46,000 nucleotides of DNA from Symsagittifera roscoffensis (lineage: Eukaryota; Xenacoelomorpha; Acoela; Convolutidae). The notes beneath the pieces are model-generated. The model was not told the origin of the DNA and ran no database searches. It was given only the letters and a program-made list of their open reading frames with translations. The stretch is from positions 1 to 46,000 of the forward strand of contig NW_026971009.1 of assembly GCF_963678635.1 (NCBI RefSeq), in the 5' to 3' direction. Shown piece by piece: positions 20,159-32,740 of the stretch. Position 1 is the stretch's first letter; each line of letters opens with the position of its first letter. The translations under genes and the position numbers were made by a program.

Positions 20159-20631
20159 TGTTGCAATACAAAAATAAAACGGAATATAGATGCATAAAAA
20201 ATAAGAGTACTAATGCATAAAATAAGAACAGTTGGCCGACCGGCCTAAGCTTAAGTAACATAACACCGAGTACAGAGACATGACAGTTGACGTAGGTTTA
20301 AATCCCCCACCTGCCCATGTACTATTAGACTAAAAAAGGGGGTTATATCCTTTTTTAACTGTTTTTTGGTTCTAATTCGTTTCAGCTTTGATTAAGGCTG
20401 ACCGCCAAAAAGAGCAATTTGTCTCAAGGACATTACCACCGGTTCCTGTAGCTAGCTTGCGCCAATTTGTTTTTTGGAGCTGATTATTGGTGAATTTATG
20501 AATTTGTTTACAGCAAATTTTAGATGATATTATCAATATTGTCGATGAATTTTGTATTGCCGAGAATACGAATTTATTAGTGACTTTTTTTTTTGGTTTT
20601 AAATTTATCCTACGGAGATTTAGCGAGCACA
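20159..20631 (+). repeat. 3' LTR of the BEL/Pao element
   Basis: Begins TGTTGCAATAC immediately after the polypurine tract. It probably ends in ...GCGAGCACA near 20631, where homology to the second ORF of copy B resumes. No coding sequence. The other LTR is not in the window, so the end is set only by the TG...CA rule and the resumption of copy B homology. Confidence 0.6.
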
Positions 20632-21330
20632 GGCTGCATTACTCATTTGTCTCCTCGTCGTTTCATCCGTGTATACAAGCTGAGTGTATTGCACCACGGC
20701 AGCGTTTATGCCCAGGATGCACGGGTTCATCGTTTGAGAGAATTTTGCCATCCTCCTTTCATTCGTCTCAAAGGCTCTTAACCTGGGAGTTTGTACTACG
20801 GGAGTTTGAGTCTGCTCCAAGCAACATCCTTCTGATCAAGGGGAATTCAGGTATTTCTTCTGGCAGCTTCTTGTAATCGCCCCAGCCTTTCGTCTCTTCT
20901 TTCACTTTGTGGTACGAGGCCATTAAACGAGGAATTCTTGTTATCTTGCCATTCTTTTTGTCTTTCTACTTCACCCATTCGGTCACGGAAATGATCATCA
21001 AAGTTTACTGCTGCCATTTCTGGCTCTGATATCTTCGCGAACAGGAAATCCTAACTCATCAACTCACGTAACACATTCTGTTCACACTAATTGAGTGCGC
21101 TCCCGACCACTGCTGAAAGGAGGTTCAGGTGCATCACCGACCTTCTATACTCTTCCACCTTAACGTCAGGGAACGCGAATGTTACCACAGGACCGTATAT
21201 CACTGTCACAAATTCCGTGGTTCCTCTGATTAGCGCTCAGGGATCGGTTCTCATAGCTAGGCTCAAGTCAGTCATCAGGGGCGTTCTCTTTGAATCGTTT
21301 TGGCTTCTCCTGTTTCAAAGGATTCTGCTG
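20632..21330 (-). pseudogene. Second ORF, distal conserved region, copy B (truncated)
   Basis: Matches the N-terminal 260 residues of the 769-codon frame of copy C: TDLSLAMRTDP, then VTVIYGPVVTFAFPDVKVEEYRRS, and VVQTPRLRAFETNERRMAKF (C: VVQTPRLRAFETNERRIGNF). Frameshifted and stopped in several places. Homology ends at about 20632 next to the BEL/Pao LTR. No known family. Confidence 0.75.
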
Positions 21331-24300
21331 TAGAAAATACTGAATCAGTGTGTGTCTCAGGTCTCTTACTTTGGTCCAGGAGTCCGTGGATCGTTTCATG
21401 TCGAGCTTCTTTACGTTTTCCCTCATCTGCTTGGGGTAACGGGTCAAATTCATCAGCCCTTCCAAGTTTCCGGGTGTGATCGCAATTAGCGCAAGGAGTC
21501 CGTCCAGCCGTAGATTCTGTACTCCCTCGGTGAGCAGTACCACTGGTCCTTTCACGAAATTCGCTAGTCCAATGCTAGGATCACTACTATCGAAGCTAGG
21601 AACTCTCTTATCAGGTATCGAGAGAGTGCGGGGTAGACTTTCGCCAAGAAGGACGCGGTCCATCCTGCTCCCAACCCTTCTAACATACTGTCGGTCCTGT
21701 CAAAGCCTTCTTCTCCTCTTAAACACTGCGTCCAGAAAGCTTCACGAGTTACTTGGCACATCCTAACACAAATTCGGCTGACTTTTCTTCTGCATTCTCT
21801 GCTAGGTTCAACTCTTTTACCAGGTAGACGTGAATCGCTGGGCTTCACTCGAAAGCGTCTGTGCCCAATGCTGTAACTCTAGTGGTCAAGTGCAGCCACT
21901 TGTTGGCCTCTGGCTTCGTCCGCAAGACCATCGCTTCCAAGTGAGCTTTCGCCTCTTCTCTCCTTCTTCCTTTATCTCCATTCCTCTGAACCACAAGTCA
22001 TTGGACATTGCTACTATCACTCGATGATCATCGTTGATTACTGGCAATAATTTGAGCGGCCTGCTGAGATTGGACAGTTCCAACCCCAACACTTCATCCA
22101 GTACCAGCATGTGACGCGAATGGTTTTTGAATCCTTTCATAGCGTTTGAGATTTCCGACCATACTGCCAGTAATTCTGCTCTAGGTAGTCTCAAATTTCT
22201 TGCTTCCACTTCGCGACTCAATGCAGATATGATCACAGCATACTTCTCTACTTAGAGCAGTGGCATCATCGCATACACTTTCTTCAATCCATCCTGTAGA
22301 TGTGCATATCCCGGGGATAACGCAAATACAGCTTTCGGTGTTATTTTCGGGAATGCCCCTTCGCTTAACGTAAAAATTATCTCGCCTGTTGACTCTAGAA
22401 TATCTTTTATTGCTGGACACAATACATCATCCGTCGTTGTAGGCTCTCTGAGTCTGATCAGGAAACGCTTACTATGCAAGTGATCGTTTATGCAGGCGAA
22501 CGCGATCATAATCGGTTTCACCTCATTGTGATTGCACCCCAATCGCCCTTGACACCGACTGCATCAGGTCCAGGTCGATTGCCGCTAGCATTATCACCTC
22601 AGGCCAAAACAAGAATTTAGAAATCTGCGCAAAGTCCGAGTTCGCAATAACTAAAATCTTGGTTTTCCTCAACTCTATCTTGTCGTACGCCGCAAAGATA
22701 GTCTCGTCAATTCGAAATTTCAGCTCGCCATATCTCTCGACATCGCCTTCTTGGGCTGCTTATTTTGGATAAGCCCGCACTTGTTTAAACATTCTTTACA
22801 TGTTGTCCTATTGCTGCTATCGTCGTCAGAAATCTTCCTGGCCTTTATTTTCGGTTTCCTTCGCCATGGTTCATTCCTACGTCCTGCAAAGTTCTGGCAT
22901 TTACTGGACCCATGATGTTATTTGAGAGCAGTCCCTCAAAGTCAGCGAATCGTAAGTCCGTTGTAGAGCTAAAAATGATTCCGGCTGCTATCAACCAGTC
23001 CACTCCCACAATATAGTCGGTTCACGGAGAGCTTTGCCCCATTCAGCATCTTGATCACATCTGCTGCAAATTTCACTGTTTGAAGGTTCAACTACATAAG
23101 AACTTGTTTATAGACATGCCAGGGGGAAGGTATGGGTATTGAGCACGTCAGAGAACCTTCCTTCTTCTGTCTGGACGTCGTTCCTCTCCGCTCGTACTTG
23201 TCGTTTCCCATCTCCAGGTGCCTGTGGTCATTCTATACTCTTCCACCTTAACGTCAGGGAACGCGAATGTTACCACAGGACCGTATATCACTGTCACAAA
23301 TTCCGTGGTTCCTCTGATTAGCGCTCAGGGATCGGTTCTCATAGCTAGGCTCAAGTCAGTCATCAGGGGCGTTCTCTTTGAATCGTTTTGGCTTCTCCTG
23401 TTTCAAAGGATTCTGCTGTAGAAAATACTGAATCAGTGTGTGTCTCAGGTCTCTTACTTTGGTCCAGGAGTCCGTGGATCGTTTCATGTCGAGCTTCTTT
23501 ACGTATTCCCTCATCTGCTTGGGGTAACGGGTCAAATTCATCAGCCCTTCCAAGTTTCCGGGTGTGATCGCAATTAGCGCAAGGAGTCCGTCCAGTCGTA
23601 GATTCTGTACTCCCTCGGTGAGCAGTACCACTGGTCCTTTCACGAAATTCGCTAGTCCAATGCTAGGATCACTACTATCGAAGCTAGGAACTCTCTTATC
23701 AGGTATCGAGAGAGTGCGGGGTAGACTTTCGCCAAGAAGGACGCGGTCCATCCTGCTCCCAACCCTTCTAACATACTGTCGGTCCTGTCAAAGCCTTCTT
23801 CTCCTCTTAAACGCTGCGTCCAGAATGCTTCACGAGTTACTTGGCACATCCTAACACAATTTCGGCTGACTTTTCTTCTGCATTCTCTGCTAGGTTCAAC
23901 TCTTTTACCAGGTAGACGTGAATCGCTGGGCTTCACTCGAAAGCGTCTGTGCCCAATGCTGTAACTCTAGTGGTCAAGTGCAGCCACTTGTTGGCCTCTG
24001 GCTTCGTCCGCAAGACCATCGCTTCCAAGTGAGCTTTCGCCTCTTCTCTCCTTCTTCCTTTATCTCCATTCCTCTGAACCACAAGTCATTGGACATTGCT
24101 ACTATCACTCGATGATCATCGTTGATTACTGGCAATAATTTGAGCGGCCTGCTGAGATTGGACAGTTCCAACCCCAACACTTCATCCAGTACCAGCATGT
24201 GACGCGAATGGTTTTTGAATCCTTTCATAGCGTTTGAGATTTCCGACCATACTGCCAGTAATTCTGCTCTAGGTAGTCTCAAATTTCTTGCTTCCACTTC

Positions 24301-25318
24301 GCGACTCAATGCAGATATGATCACAGCATACTTCTCTACTTAGAGCAGTGGCATCATCGCATACACTTTCTTCAATCCATCCTGTAGATGTGCATATCCC
24401 GGGGATAACGCAAATACAGCTTTCGGTGTTATTTTCGGGAATGCCCCTTCGCTTAACGTAAAAATTATCTCGCCTGTTGACTCTAGAATATCTTTTATTG
24501 CTGGACACAATGCATCATCCGTCGTTGTAGGCTCTCTGAGTCTGATCAGGAAACGCTTACTATGCAAATGATCGTTTATGCAGGCGAACGCGATCGTAAT
24601 CGGTTTCACCTCATTGTGATTGCACCCCAATCGCCCTTGATACCGACTGCATCAGGTCCAGGTCGATTGCCGCTAGCATTATCACCTCAGGCCAAAACAA
24701 GAATTTAGAATTCTGCGCAAAGTCCGAGTTCGCAATAACTAAAATCTTGGTTTTCCTCAACTCTATCTTGTCTTACGCCGCAAAGATAGTCTCGTCAATT
24801 CGAAATTTCAGCTCGCCATATCTCTCGACATCGCCTTCTTGGGCTGCTTATTTTGGATAAGCCCGCACTTGTTTAAACATTCTTTACATGTTGTCCTATT
24901 GCTGCTATCGTCGTCAGAAATCTTCCTGGCCTTTATTTTCGGTTTCCTTCGCCATGGTTCATTCCTACGTCCTGCAAAGTTCTGGCATTTACTGGACCCA
25001 TGATGTTATTTGAGAGCAGTCCCTCAAAGTCAGCGAATCGTAAGTCCGTTGTAGAGCTAAAAATGATTCCGGCTGCTATCAACCAGTCCACTCCCACAAT
25101 ATAGTCGGTTCACGGAGAGCTTTGCCCCATTCAGCATCTTGATCACATCTGCTGCAAATTTCACTGTTTGAAGGTTCAACTACATAAGAACTTGTTTATA
25201 GACATGCCAGGGGGAAGGTATGGGTATTGAGCACGTCAGAGAACCTTCCTTCTTCTGTCTGGACGTCGTTCCTCTCCGCTCGTACTTGTCGTTTCCCATC
25301 TCCAGGTGCCTGTGGTCA
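21143..25318. repeat. Direct tandem duplication, 2 x 2,088 bp
   Basis: 21143-23230 and 23231-25318 align base for base at a constant offset of 2,088. I count about a dozen substitutions and no indel, roughly 0.5 percent divergence. The joint is sharp at 23230/23231 (CCTGTGGTCA then TTCTATACTC). The unit is a multiple of three, so the reading frame phase is kept. There is only one base of possible microhomology at the joint. Confidence 0.95.
21268..25235 (-). pseudogene. Second ORF, SGNH-like module 2 and helical region, copy B (present twice)
   Basis: Each half of the duplication encodes the same series. SGNH-like block I reads ILVIANSDFA; the VIMLAAIDLDLMQSVS strand follows. Block III reads AFACINDHLHSKRF, where the Gly of G-x-N-D is Cys. 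Then come ALSPGYAHLQDGLK, MLVLDEVLGLELSNLSRPLK, NDDHRVIVAMSNDLWFRGME, and a helical part with LDGLLALIAITPGNLEG and DLRHTLIQYFLQQNPL. Frames shift several times per unit, identically in both halves, so the lesions predate the duplication. The copy A equivalent is 1262-1. Confidence 0.7.
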
Positions 25319-26150
25319 TGTCCACTGTTGAGTTGACAGGTCCTAATCTCCGTCGCGGATGAATGGTCATCCTCACTGGCGCTTCGCCCAGTCTGTCTAA
25401 TAAGTCCGTCCTCTGCCCCAGCTCGCTGGAGCTCTGCGGCAGCTTGGGTACTGCTGGGACTAATCCCGGACAAGTCTCTAGATTAGGAGGCACGAAGTTC
25501 GAGAGCGCCGGTTCATTCGTGATTTCCTCCATTCTCAGCACTCCTGTATTAAAGAGTTCGATCTCCAATTCATCTAACCGCTCTTGGAAGACACGATTCA
25601 TCCAGGCTTGGCCCTCTATACTGGCAAAAAATATTCCATCAGTGGTGAACCTCGCCTGATCCATAGCTCTCAGCTCATGTTCTAAATCCATCAGGATCAT
25701 TCGTCCAGCATTGCGACTCGCCAGATTTTGCATGATGTTGTTCCATCTGATGACCCTTTCGTTGTGCATTCTTCCTGTCGACGATAGCGGTGTTGTGCTC
25801 ATCGATATGGTGCAGACGGTCAGTACCGAGCACTTAAATTTCTGCCATAGAGTGGTAAATAGGCATACCATCATCAATCACCATTGTACTTCTTGCTCGT
25901 CCGAACTCCTGGACACATTGTTCGTGCCTATTAGAATCATTATGTCAGGAATTCTTCCTGGGTTCATCAACTTCACCATCTGATTCAGCTGGGCTATTGT
26001 GGCGCCTGCAAAGGCCATCATCGTAGTGATCCATGAGGTCCTTAAGTTCTGCAGAACTCTCACCAGACTATCACCCAATATCAAATGTGACGTAACGAGC
26101 AGCGGTTGCTGTTTTATTTTTGCTCTGAACTCCACGTTGATTGGTTGAAA
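25236..26150 (-). pseudogene. Second ORF, SGNH/GDSL hydrolase domain (module 1), copy B
   Basis: Block I is LILGDSLVRVLQNLR (Ser codon 26069-26067). Block II is MMAFAGATIAQLNQM. Block III is IMILIGTNNVSRSS (about 25928-25917). Block V reads TTDGIFFASIEGQAW, so the catalytic His present in copy A is Phe here (near 25640). One stop separates the block I-III frame from the 25877-25236 frame. After the domain comes a Pro-rich linker (FVPPNLETCPGLVPAVPKL) and the basic segment MTIHPRRRLGPVNS. The fold call is strong, but this copy would be inactive. Confidence 0.8.
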
Positions 26151-27153
26151 CATGCTCGCATATCCGTTTTCGGAACTCTTGTGAAGTGGTTGTTCTTATG
26201 TATATCAAATTCGCGGGACACTTTCATCATAGGCAAGTCTCTTATCTTCCTGCCCGAGACTTTTCAGGTCTTTATCGGTCTCGTTGTGGTAGCTCCCGTC
26301 TTCTTCATCGTTTCCATGGAGAGCTCCACTCTGCCTGTATCGTCGATTGATCCCTAGGGTGCAGTCAGCCCGGAATCTGGCACACTCCTATTGGCCACAA
26401 GTCCTCCAGCTGTTTCTGTCAGCTTCTGCACAGTCTGCTCCACGACTGGATCACCTAGGGTGTCACTCGGGTTAGGGATTGTTACTCTGCCAGCTGCCAT
26501 TGGTATTTGCATCTCTGTTGTTTGGCTTAGTTCGCGAGGCGTTAGAAGCTCCATCGGGGACTGCCCACGAGGAACATCCTTTGCGCGTATCGTTCTTTCC
26601 ACTGCTGTCGTTAATGCCAGTCGCTCCGATCAATCACTTTGTTCTCGACTCAAGAGTCTCATCTCATCGCCCTGCTTCTTATTGCAACCCTCGAACACTC
26701 TTTTCCACATGTCTCTGTCCTCTTCAAACCTGAGCAGGGTTTTCGTCACTCGCTCCAGTTCGTCTTTCGCTTCAATTAGATTTTTCTTGATGCATCCTTC
26801 TCAACCCAGGTCTGGGTTTGGTCGGGAGAGGTATCTCACCTGGTTGGTAGGTCCTGGAGCTTCCCAATCCAGGCTCGTTCGCCAAGTCAATTCCTGAGAG
26901 AGCTCCGTTTCTCCATCGCATAACCCTCATGTTTGGGCGGTCTAGTACTCCCTGTTGTCCATATGCGGCCATCAATAAGACTTCCGAGGGTGTCGTGCCC
27001 TAAGATGTTTATCAAGGCGACCAGCAATATAACTATCTCTGGGTCCTCCAGAGCGAAGTCTCAATTCATTAGCCGACGATAGATCGCATCTGTCATTTGT
27101 CCGACATAAGCTTCCGCTAGGTTCATCAGCTCATTCAAGTCAAAGTTATCCAT
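26151..27153 (-). pseudogene. Second ORF, N-terminal region with coiled coil, copy B
   Basis: The start ATG at 27153-27151 gives MDNFDLNELMNLAEAY, as in copy A; an in-frame stop follows YRRLMN. The Pro/Arg linker (LPTKPRPGLRRMHQE) and coiled coil (DMWKRVFEGCNKKQ, then ERLALTTAVE) are in place. A segment at 26602-26354 is open (TPRELSQTTEMQIPMAAG). Broken in several frames. Confidence 0.65.
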
Positions 27154-27528
27154 TTCGTTTGATTCTGTTTTGGTTATCACTTTTTGAAAATAAAATCTGA
27201 TGAATAATTGAATGATCAATCAGGATCAAGAAAAGAGGTCACGAGTGTCTTATTTGTCAACAATACTCCAATTTTGTGCTAAAATTAAATTAAAACAGAT
27301 AAAAAGATTTTGATCTTGAAAAATATTAAAATCAGTTCATTGCTAAAATCTTGGAACTTGGCCTAAGAATGGACAGTCCAAAATTTGAATCTATTTCCTA
27401 GGTTATCGTTCGGCCATTTGTGGTCACTAACCCTTCCATACCCAAGATCCTAATAACATAACACATAACAAATCACACATAACATAACACATCCTACACT
27501 CAACCTACACTCAGATTAAACTCAAAAA
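27154..27528 (-). other. AT-rich spacer before second ORF, copy B
   Basis: Counterpart of 3683-4086 in copy A, with the same neighbours on both sides. Shared stretches include GGCCTAAGAATGGACAGT and ACATAACACATAACA-type runs near 27450-27500. No coding sequence is seen. Confidence 0.5.
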
Positions 27529-28140
27529 TTATTTCTTATGTAAATACACTTGCATGTTAGTATCAGAAAAGATTACGTTTATCAGTGTATACAGCTCCCG
27601 TGGATGCAATCGTCCTTGGTTTGGGTCGTATACTGGAAGCGAGAGCTCCTTCACCACCCTCTCCACAAGGAACTCTCTGAATCTCGTCAAGGACAAGACC
27701 GAGACTTCAGGGTCTACATGCTGATTTTCCGTTGCACTCGTCACCAAGAAGCATAGGTACTTTCCTGGTATTTGTTGTACTTTCCTGGTATTTAGTATTG
27801 GTTTTACGATATTGAAATGTAAAATTTCGCGGTAAACTTAAACAATGCAGTGATTTATATACTTTTTTTGTAAATGTTTTCTCTCAACAGTTTTGATGTT
27901 AGTATTATGCTAGAGTATTCATTTGGCAAATTAAATAATGGCTCTAGTACTCTCCCTATGTCCTCGATTTCTTAGGAGCTTTGCCCGATTCTGCTTCTAG
28001 GTCACTTGTTTCTCTTGCTATTTTTAAATGTTTTACCAATAATTTTTCAGTGTGGATCAATTCTACCCCACTCACCGGACAAAAATATCCGTCGACCTCC
28101 CCGTCGATTGCATACTGGATATAAATTTGAGGTTGGACGC
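27529..28140 (-). pseudogene. Pol macro-like domain, copy B (internally deleted)
   Basis: The lead-in is kept (LIHTEKLLVKHLKIARETSD, then DIGRVLEPLFNLPNEYSS). The second half is kept at 27747-27529: ENQHVDPEVSVLSLTRFREF, VVKELSLPVYDPNQGRL and LYTLINVIFSDTNMQVYLHK. The part holding the ADFKRKY helix in copy A is absent; 27780-27890 is unrelated AT-rich sequence. Agreement with copy A over the second half shows this is a real Pol segment, with DPN[RQ]GRL as a family trait. Confidence 0.6.
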
Positions 28141-28170
28141 AGGCATGATTAATCGCCCTTCCTGGGCAGC

Positions 28171-29920
28171 TCAGGAAGGATCATTACTGTCGTTTTTTAA
28201 GTATTTCATGCTCTCACGGTCTACGTCCTGAATTGTGACACTGGTCTCCTTTGGGTCCAATCTCATCTCGTTCAGCCACTCAAAGACGCGCAGGTTCTTC
28301 GAATCTTGTTCGTGCGACGGCTGCTGCTCGTCTTCAAACTGCACTTCAGGTTTGAACCAATCATCGATCGATTCCTTGTCTTTGTCATGGACTATGTCTA
28401 TGTTCTGTGACGCGGGTATTTCTTCTGGACCCACCAGTTCTTCCGCTATCTTCTTCGGGTCTATTCTGTCCACTTAGAAGTAATCTCCGTAAGGGTTGCA
28501 CTTCCTCGCGAGTCTTGTACTGTCTCTCTGTCGTGTTTTATCGCAAACGGTAGGTCTGGTTCCAAGTTCTTGGGAACCTCTATCTGTTCGGGGTCTTGCC
28601 AATCTTATTCTGCATAGGGTAAGTTTTCTTCATTTGCTTCAATTATCTCATTGGGATCCAGGTCCAGACTTATTCCTTTTTCTGGGGCTTCGTTCCCATC
28701 ATTCTTTCCCTTGGTGCCTTTTTCATTGACCTCGCAGGCAGGGTCCATCATCAGATAATCGCCCTCTTCCATGTATTCAGGTATGCACCAGTCCTCTGTG
28801 GATGGCTTGTGTGGCTTAATGTTTTCAAAGTGAGCGGTTCGGGCAGTATTCATTCTTTTAAAACGTTCCTCCTTGTGCATCTCCATTATCATGAACGGTC
28901 CCCTCCACTTCTTTAGGAGCTTCTTGGTTCCTTTAGGTGGTATAACGTTTTGAAATACCCATACGTAGTCTTTTACTGCGTAAGCTTTTACACCAGCTGC
29001 TTTCTTATCAAACTTTTCTCTCTGCCTGGTCTGTGCTTGCTGAGTATTTCGTCTGCACAAGTCCTTCAGTTCTTGTTGACGTCTAATCACATACCTTACA
29101 TAAACTTGGGTTGATGTTCTCTTTCTTTCAAACTCTGGGTTAAAGAAAGTCAAAGCCAAAGACTTTTCGTATCCAGTCAACATCATGTGTGGACTAATTC
29201 CCGTGGTGGAGTGTTGCGTGCTGTTATAAGCTGCCATCCTTTGTGGAAGGTATCTGTTCCTTCAGTCATGTATCTGGAACAACACACCCTCAACATCGAC
29301 ACCAGAGTCCGATTTTGCCTCTCCACTAAGCCGTTCGTCTGGGGATGATACGTCATAGAATGAGCCTGAGCCAGTTAAGAACGTCTCATGGGCTCATTAG
29401 TAAGTTCTCTTTCGAAGGCTGTTCCATTGTCCGATGGAAACGTCATTGGACATACGTGCCTCGCTATCCATGTTTTGATCAGATGATCGCATGTCTCTTC
29501 TGCTGAGGCAGTTATGCAGGGCACGGCCGCTGCATATTTCATGAAGTGATCGGTCATCACCAGCACCTGATTGTAGCCACTCTTTGTCATGCAGATCTTC
29601 TGGTGGTCAATCTGTACCATCTCATTGAACTCAGATGACTCAATCGACTGTAATGGAAATAGCATTTTTCTTGGATCCTTCAGTTGTTGACATGACAGAC
29701 ATGCCGTAACCCACTTCTCACGTGCCTTCTTCATCCCAATCCATTCAAAGCATTTCAGGAACCTCTGGTGTACTTTTTCAATCCTCTGGTGACCCATTCG
29801 ATCATGCGACCTGAACAAAAGTTCTGTCTGATAGAGTTGCTGCAACACTAACATGTTAAACTTGTACGTGACTTTGTCCTTATCTCTCGTCTTACAAGGC
29901 ACGATCCCGTCCTTGTTCAT
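28171..29920 (-). pseudogene. Integrase, GPY/F module and acidic tail, copy B
   Basis: The zinc module is present (RSHDRMGHQRIEKVH, CLSCQQLKDP). The core keeps VQIDHQKICM and TFPSDNGTAF, so both Asp residues are intact, unlike copy A. A stop follows PMRRS near 29375, and the region with the final Glu is frame-broken. The C-terminal frame 29237-28605 is open, with LLKKWRGPFMIMEMHKEERF (GPY/F motif) and DWCIPEYMEEGDYLMMDPAC. The acidic tail continues to 28171 (PEVQFEDEQQPSHEQDS). Confidence 0.88.
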
Positions 29921-29947
29921 ATATAATCTTCCCTCCTTCTGTGGAAA

Positions 29948-31140
29948 TTACTGTCTCAAAACACGATAACTGTCTTCTTCCAGATCACCTTTATCTGGTG
30001 CCCCATTCTCGATCCACCTTCTCAAGTTGCTCGTCATGCGGTCATTTCTTTGCGCTCCTAATGTGTCCGAGAGTCTGTATCTCGACTTCAAGTATGTCCT
30101 CATGACCCTCAATTGACTACTCGGCTCACAGGGCTGATGCGCATCATCTTCCATCTTCACGCACCAGATTTTAGCCAATGGCTCTGTCTCTTGTCTGAAC
30201 GGTTGAAGGTCAATCCTGACTGCTTCCTTCTGCGGTAACAAGCTCATCGAAAGTTTCGATACCGCTATTGTTTCCAGATCTTCCGCTGCGTTGTCAAAGA
30301 CTCTTCCACTGGGTACCTCCCTGTCCAAGTCTCTTGCTCGAGTCTCCAAAAGTAACGTGTGGATCGCTAACTCTGACTATTCTGCTCCATGTGCTCGAGT
30401 TCCTGTTTGAGTAGGTGTCATTCTCTGAAATCCTTGAGTTGTTGTCAACTGATGAGTATGCCACGGAGCACGTCTCCACGGCAGGTTCCGACTTGTAAGT
30501 TCGGTTCATCCATCTAAACTCCACGGACAAAATTTTATTCTCCAGGTCTTGTTCCTTTACACGACCACTTTCTTAGACATCCAACTCCCCGGAAAAATTT
30601 TCCTGTTCAGGTTTTTGTTCAATAACTCGACAACTTTCTTCGACATCCTTCTCCCCAGACAAACTTTCTCGCTCCTGGTTTTGTTCAACCTCTTCCCATT
30701 TCTGACCGGGATTCTCGAATGTGACAGTCTTCCTTTGCGTTCAGATCTCCTGTTCTTTTCCTTTGTATGATGTCTTCATCAAAACCTTTTGGGGAATCGA
30801 GGATTCTAGTTGCTGAACTACCTACAATCATCGCTTTCGTTTTCCATCTGTTGGCGTCTTGACGGCTTGATCCTTATTTTCTCTCTGACTGTCAGCAATG
30901 CCAAGGCTGCTGCCCACTCAGGGTCATCTCTAGTCACTTCTCCCTCCAATAATCTATCCAGCATTCGCATCACTTGCGGTGTGATCTGCACCGCTTTGTC
31001 CAGCAAAAAATGGCAGTTTATGTTCGTTTATGTTCTGTTTACGAGAGAGTTCCTGTTGGACCAAGTTTGAGCGTAGCAACAGATCCAAGGGCACCGGGTC
31101 CTTCTTAGATAGAATCTTTATTTCTGCTGCCTACTCCACT
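29948..31140 (-). pseudogene. RNase H-integrase tether and acidic insert, copy B
   Basis: 31006-30818 keeps the helical tether (VQITPQVMRMLDRLLEGEV). 30665-30515 holds three spaced repeats with CTCCCCGGACAAA-like cores, as in copy A. 30349-29948 reads LQPFRQETEPLAKIWCV and leads to the zinc module. Stops occur between segments. Confidence 0.6.
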
Positions 31141-31142
31141 GG

Positions 31143-32740
31143 TTACTCGGGGTGTCCTGGAATTGCATGTCCAGACCTGTCTAACCATCTCGTCAAGAGA
31201 AGCGTTTCATAAGTTTCTTTGTCCAGAAACGAGAACACTTCCTTAATTTCCTCCTGATTTGCTTGCTTCTGTTCGAGTCTTTCGTAAAACTCTTTCTTCT
31301 TGCTGAGGCTGCCAGCATTCTGGTGTTTGTCAAGCATCCTGCGCTCGATTATCATTTGACAGCCATCTAACCTGACTATCCACCGACCAATATAGCTCTG
31401 GTCAATCGAGTGCGTCTTCAACAAGGATAACGATCTGTTGTCCACGCGTAGCTTAAAAGGCAGCGCTACCCAAGTAAGCGCGGTACTTCTCCACGAGTGT
31501 GACTACTGCAAACATTTCTGTCTTTGGTGCACCATGTTTCCTTTCAGTGTCACTCAACACTGTACTTCCATATGCAATGGGACTAAGAACTGTTCTCCCA
31601 TTCCATTCTTGCTCCTGATGCAGTATTCCTGAGATGGCTGCTACTGAAGCATCAGTGTCCAGAACGTACATGCCCATCTCTGTGGGCATGCCTAGCACTG
31701 ACGCCTCGCACAGTTCACGCTTTATATTATCGAAGGCTGCTTGCGTTTTTTCGTTCCCTTCGAACTTCTCTCCTTTGTTGCGCATCAGTTGCTGCATGGG
31801 GTACACCTTGTCTGCATAACCTTTTATGAATTCACGGTAGCAATTCGCAAATCCCAGGAACCTCATGAGCTGTGTATTTGTTCTGGGGACCTTCCGTGTT
31901 AACACTACCTCCACTGCTTCCGGATCCGGCCTTAAGCCATAGCTGTCTGCCATTCTCCCCAGGTACTTTATTGAGTCTCTAAGGATTTCACATTTCGATG
32001 ATTTGCAATTCAAGCCCGCTCTCTTCATGCAATCGAAGATCTCATCGAGTCTATCAATGTGGTCTGCAAAGATGGTTGTTGCTATGACCACGTCATCCAC
32101 GTAGCACATCAAAAGATTCCGTACTTCTTCATTACTCAGGTCAAAGCCTAAGCCATCAGCCTTTGAAAGATCGCTGTGGCCTTGCACATGCCAAGGGGCA
32201 TCCTCTTTTATTGGTAAAACTCCAATTCACATGCAAATCCAGTTTCCTCTCTGCCTTTTTTTCGTAGAGGGACCTGCCAGACGGCAGAACCCAGATCCAA
32301 TTTAGTGAAGAACTTGGCGTCGCCAAGTTTCGAGAGGCTCTCGTCTATCCGCAGTATCGGGTAGGCATCTTTTGTGTCACTGCGTTCAGGTAGCGAAAGT
32401 CGCAACAGAACCTAAGCTGCCTCCTTTGTTTGGCATGACAGCTCCACAAGCCCACGGCAACTTTGAGGGTTCTATCATGTTGTATTCGAGCAACATTTCT
32501 ATTTCCGCTCTGCATGCTTCCGGTTTATGAGGTGTCATGCGACTTGCGCCTTCCCTGCGGGGAATGGTGCCTTCTTCTAACTCGATTTCGTGTTCGCCAA
32601 AATTGCAACAACCGATCTCCGCCTTATGTTTCGAAAAAACAGCCTCATTTCGATTTAAAACCGCCCTAATTGATTCAAAATCGACCTCATCTATTTTACC
32701 TTCAAGTGTTCTATTACAGGCTAAACCGGTTTGTCGGATT
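31143..32740 (-). pseudogene. Reverse transcriptase and RNase H, copy B
   Basis: Motif A reads TKLDLGSAVWQVPL. The 32187-31453 frame of 244 codons carries motif C LLMCYVDDVVIA (YVDD at 32103-32092), thumb FLGFANCYREFIKGYADK, and RNase H LDTDASVAAISG and TEMFAVV. The 31445-31143 frame continues with DNRSLSLLKTHSIDQSYIG. Frameshifts near 32200 and 31450 disable it, but the RT palm active site is intact here and missing in copy A. Confidence 0.9.
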
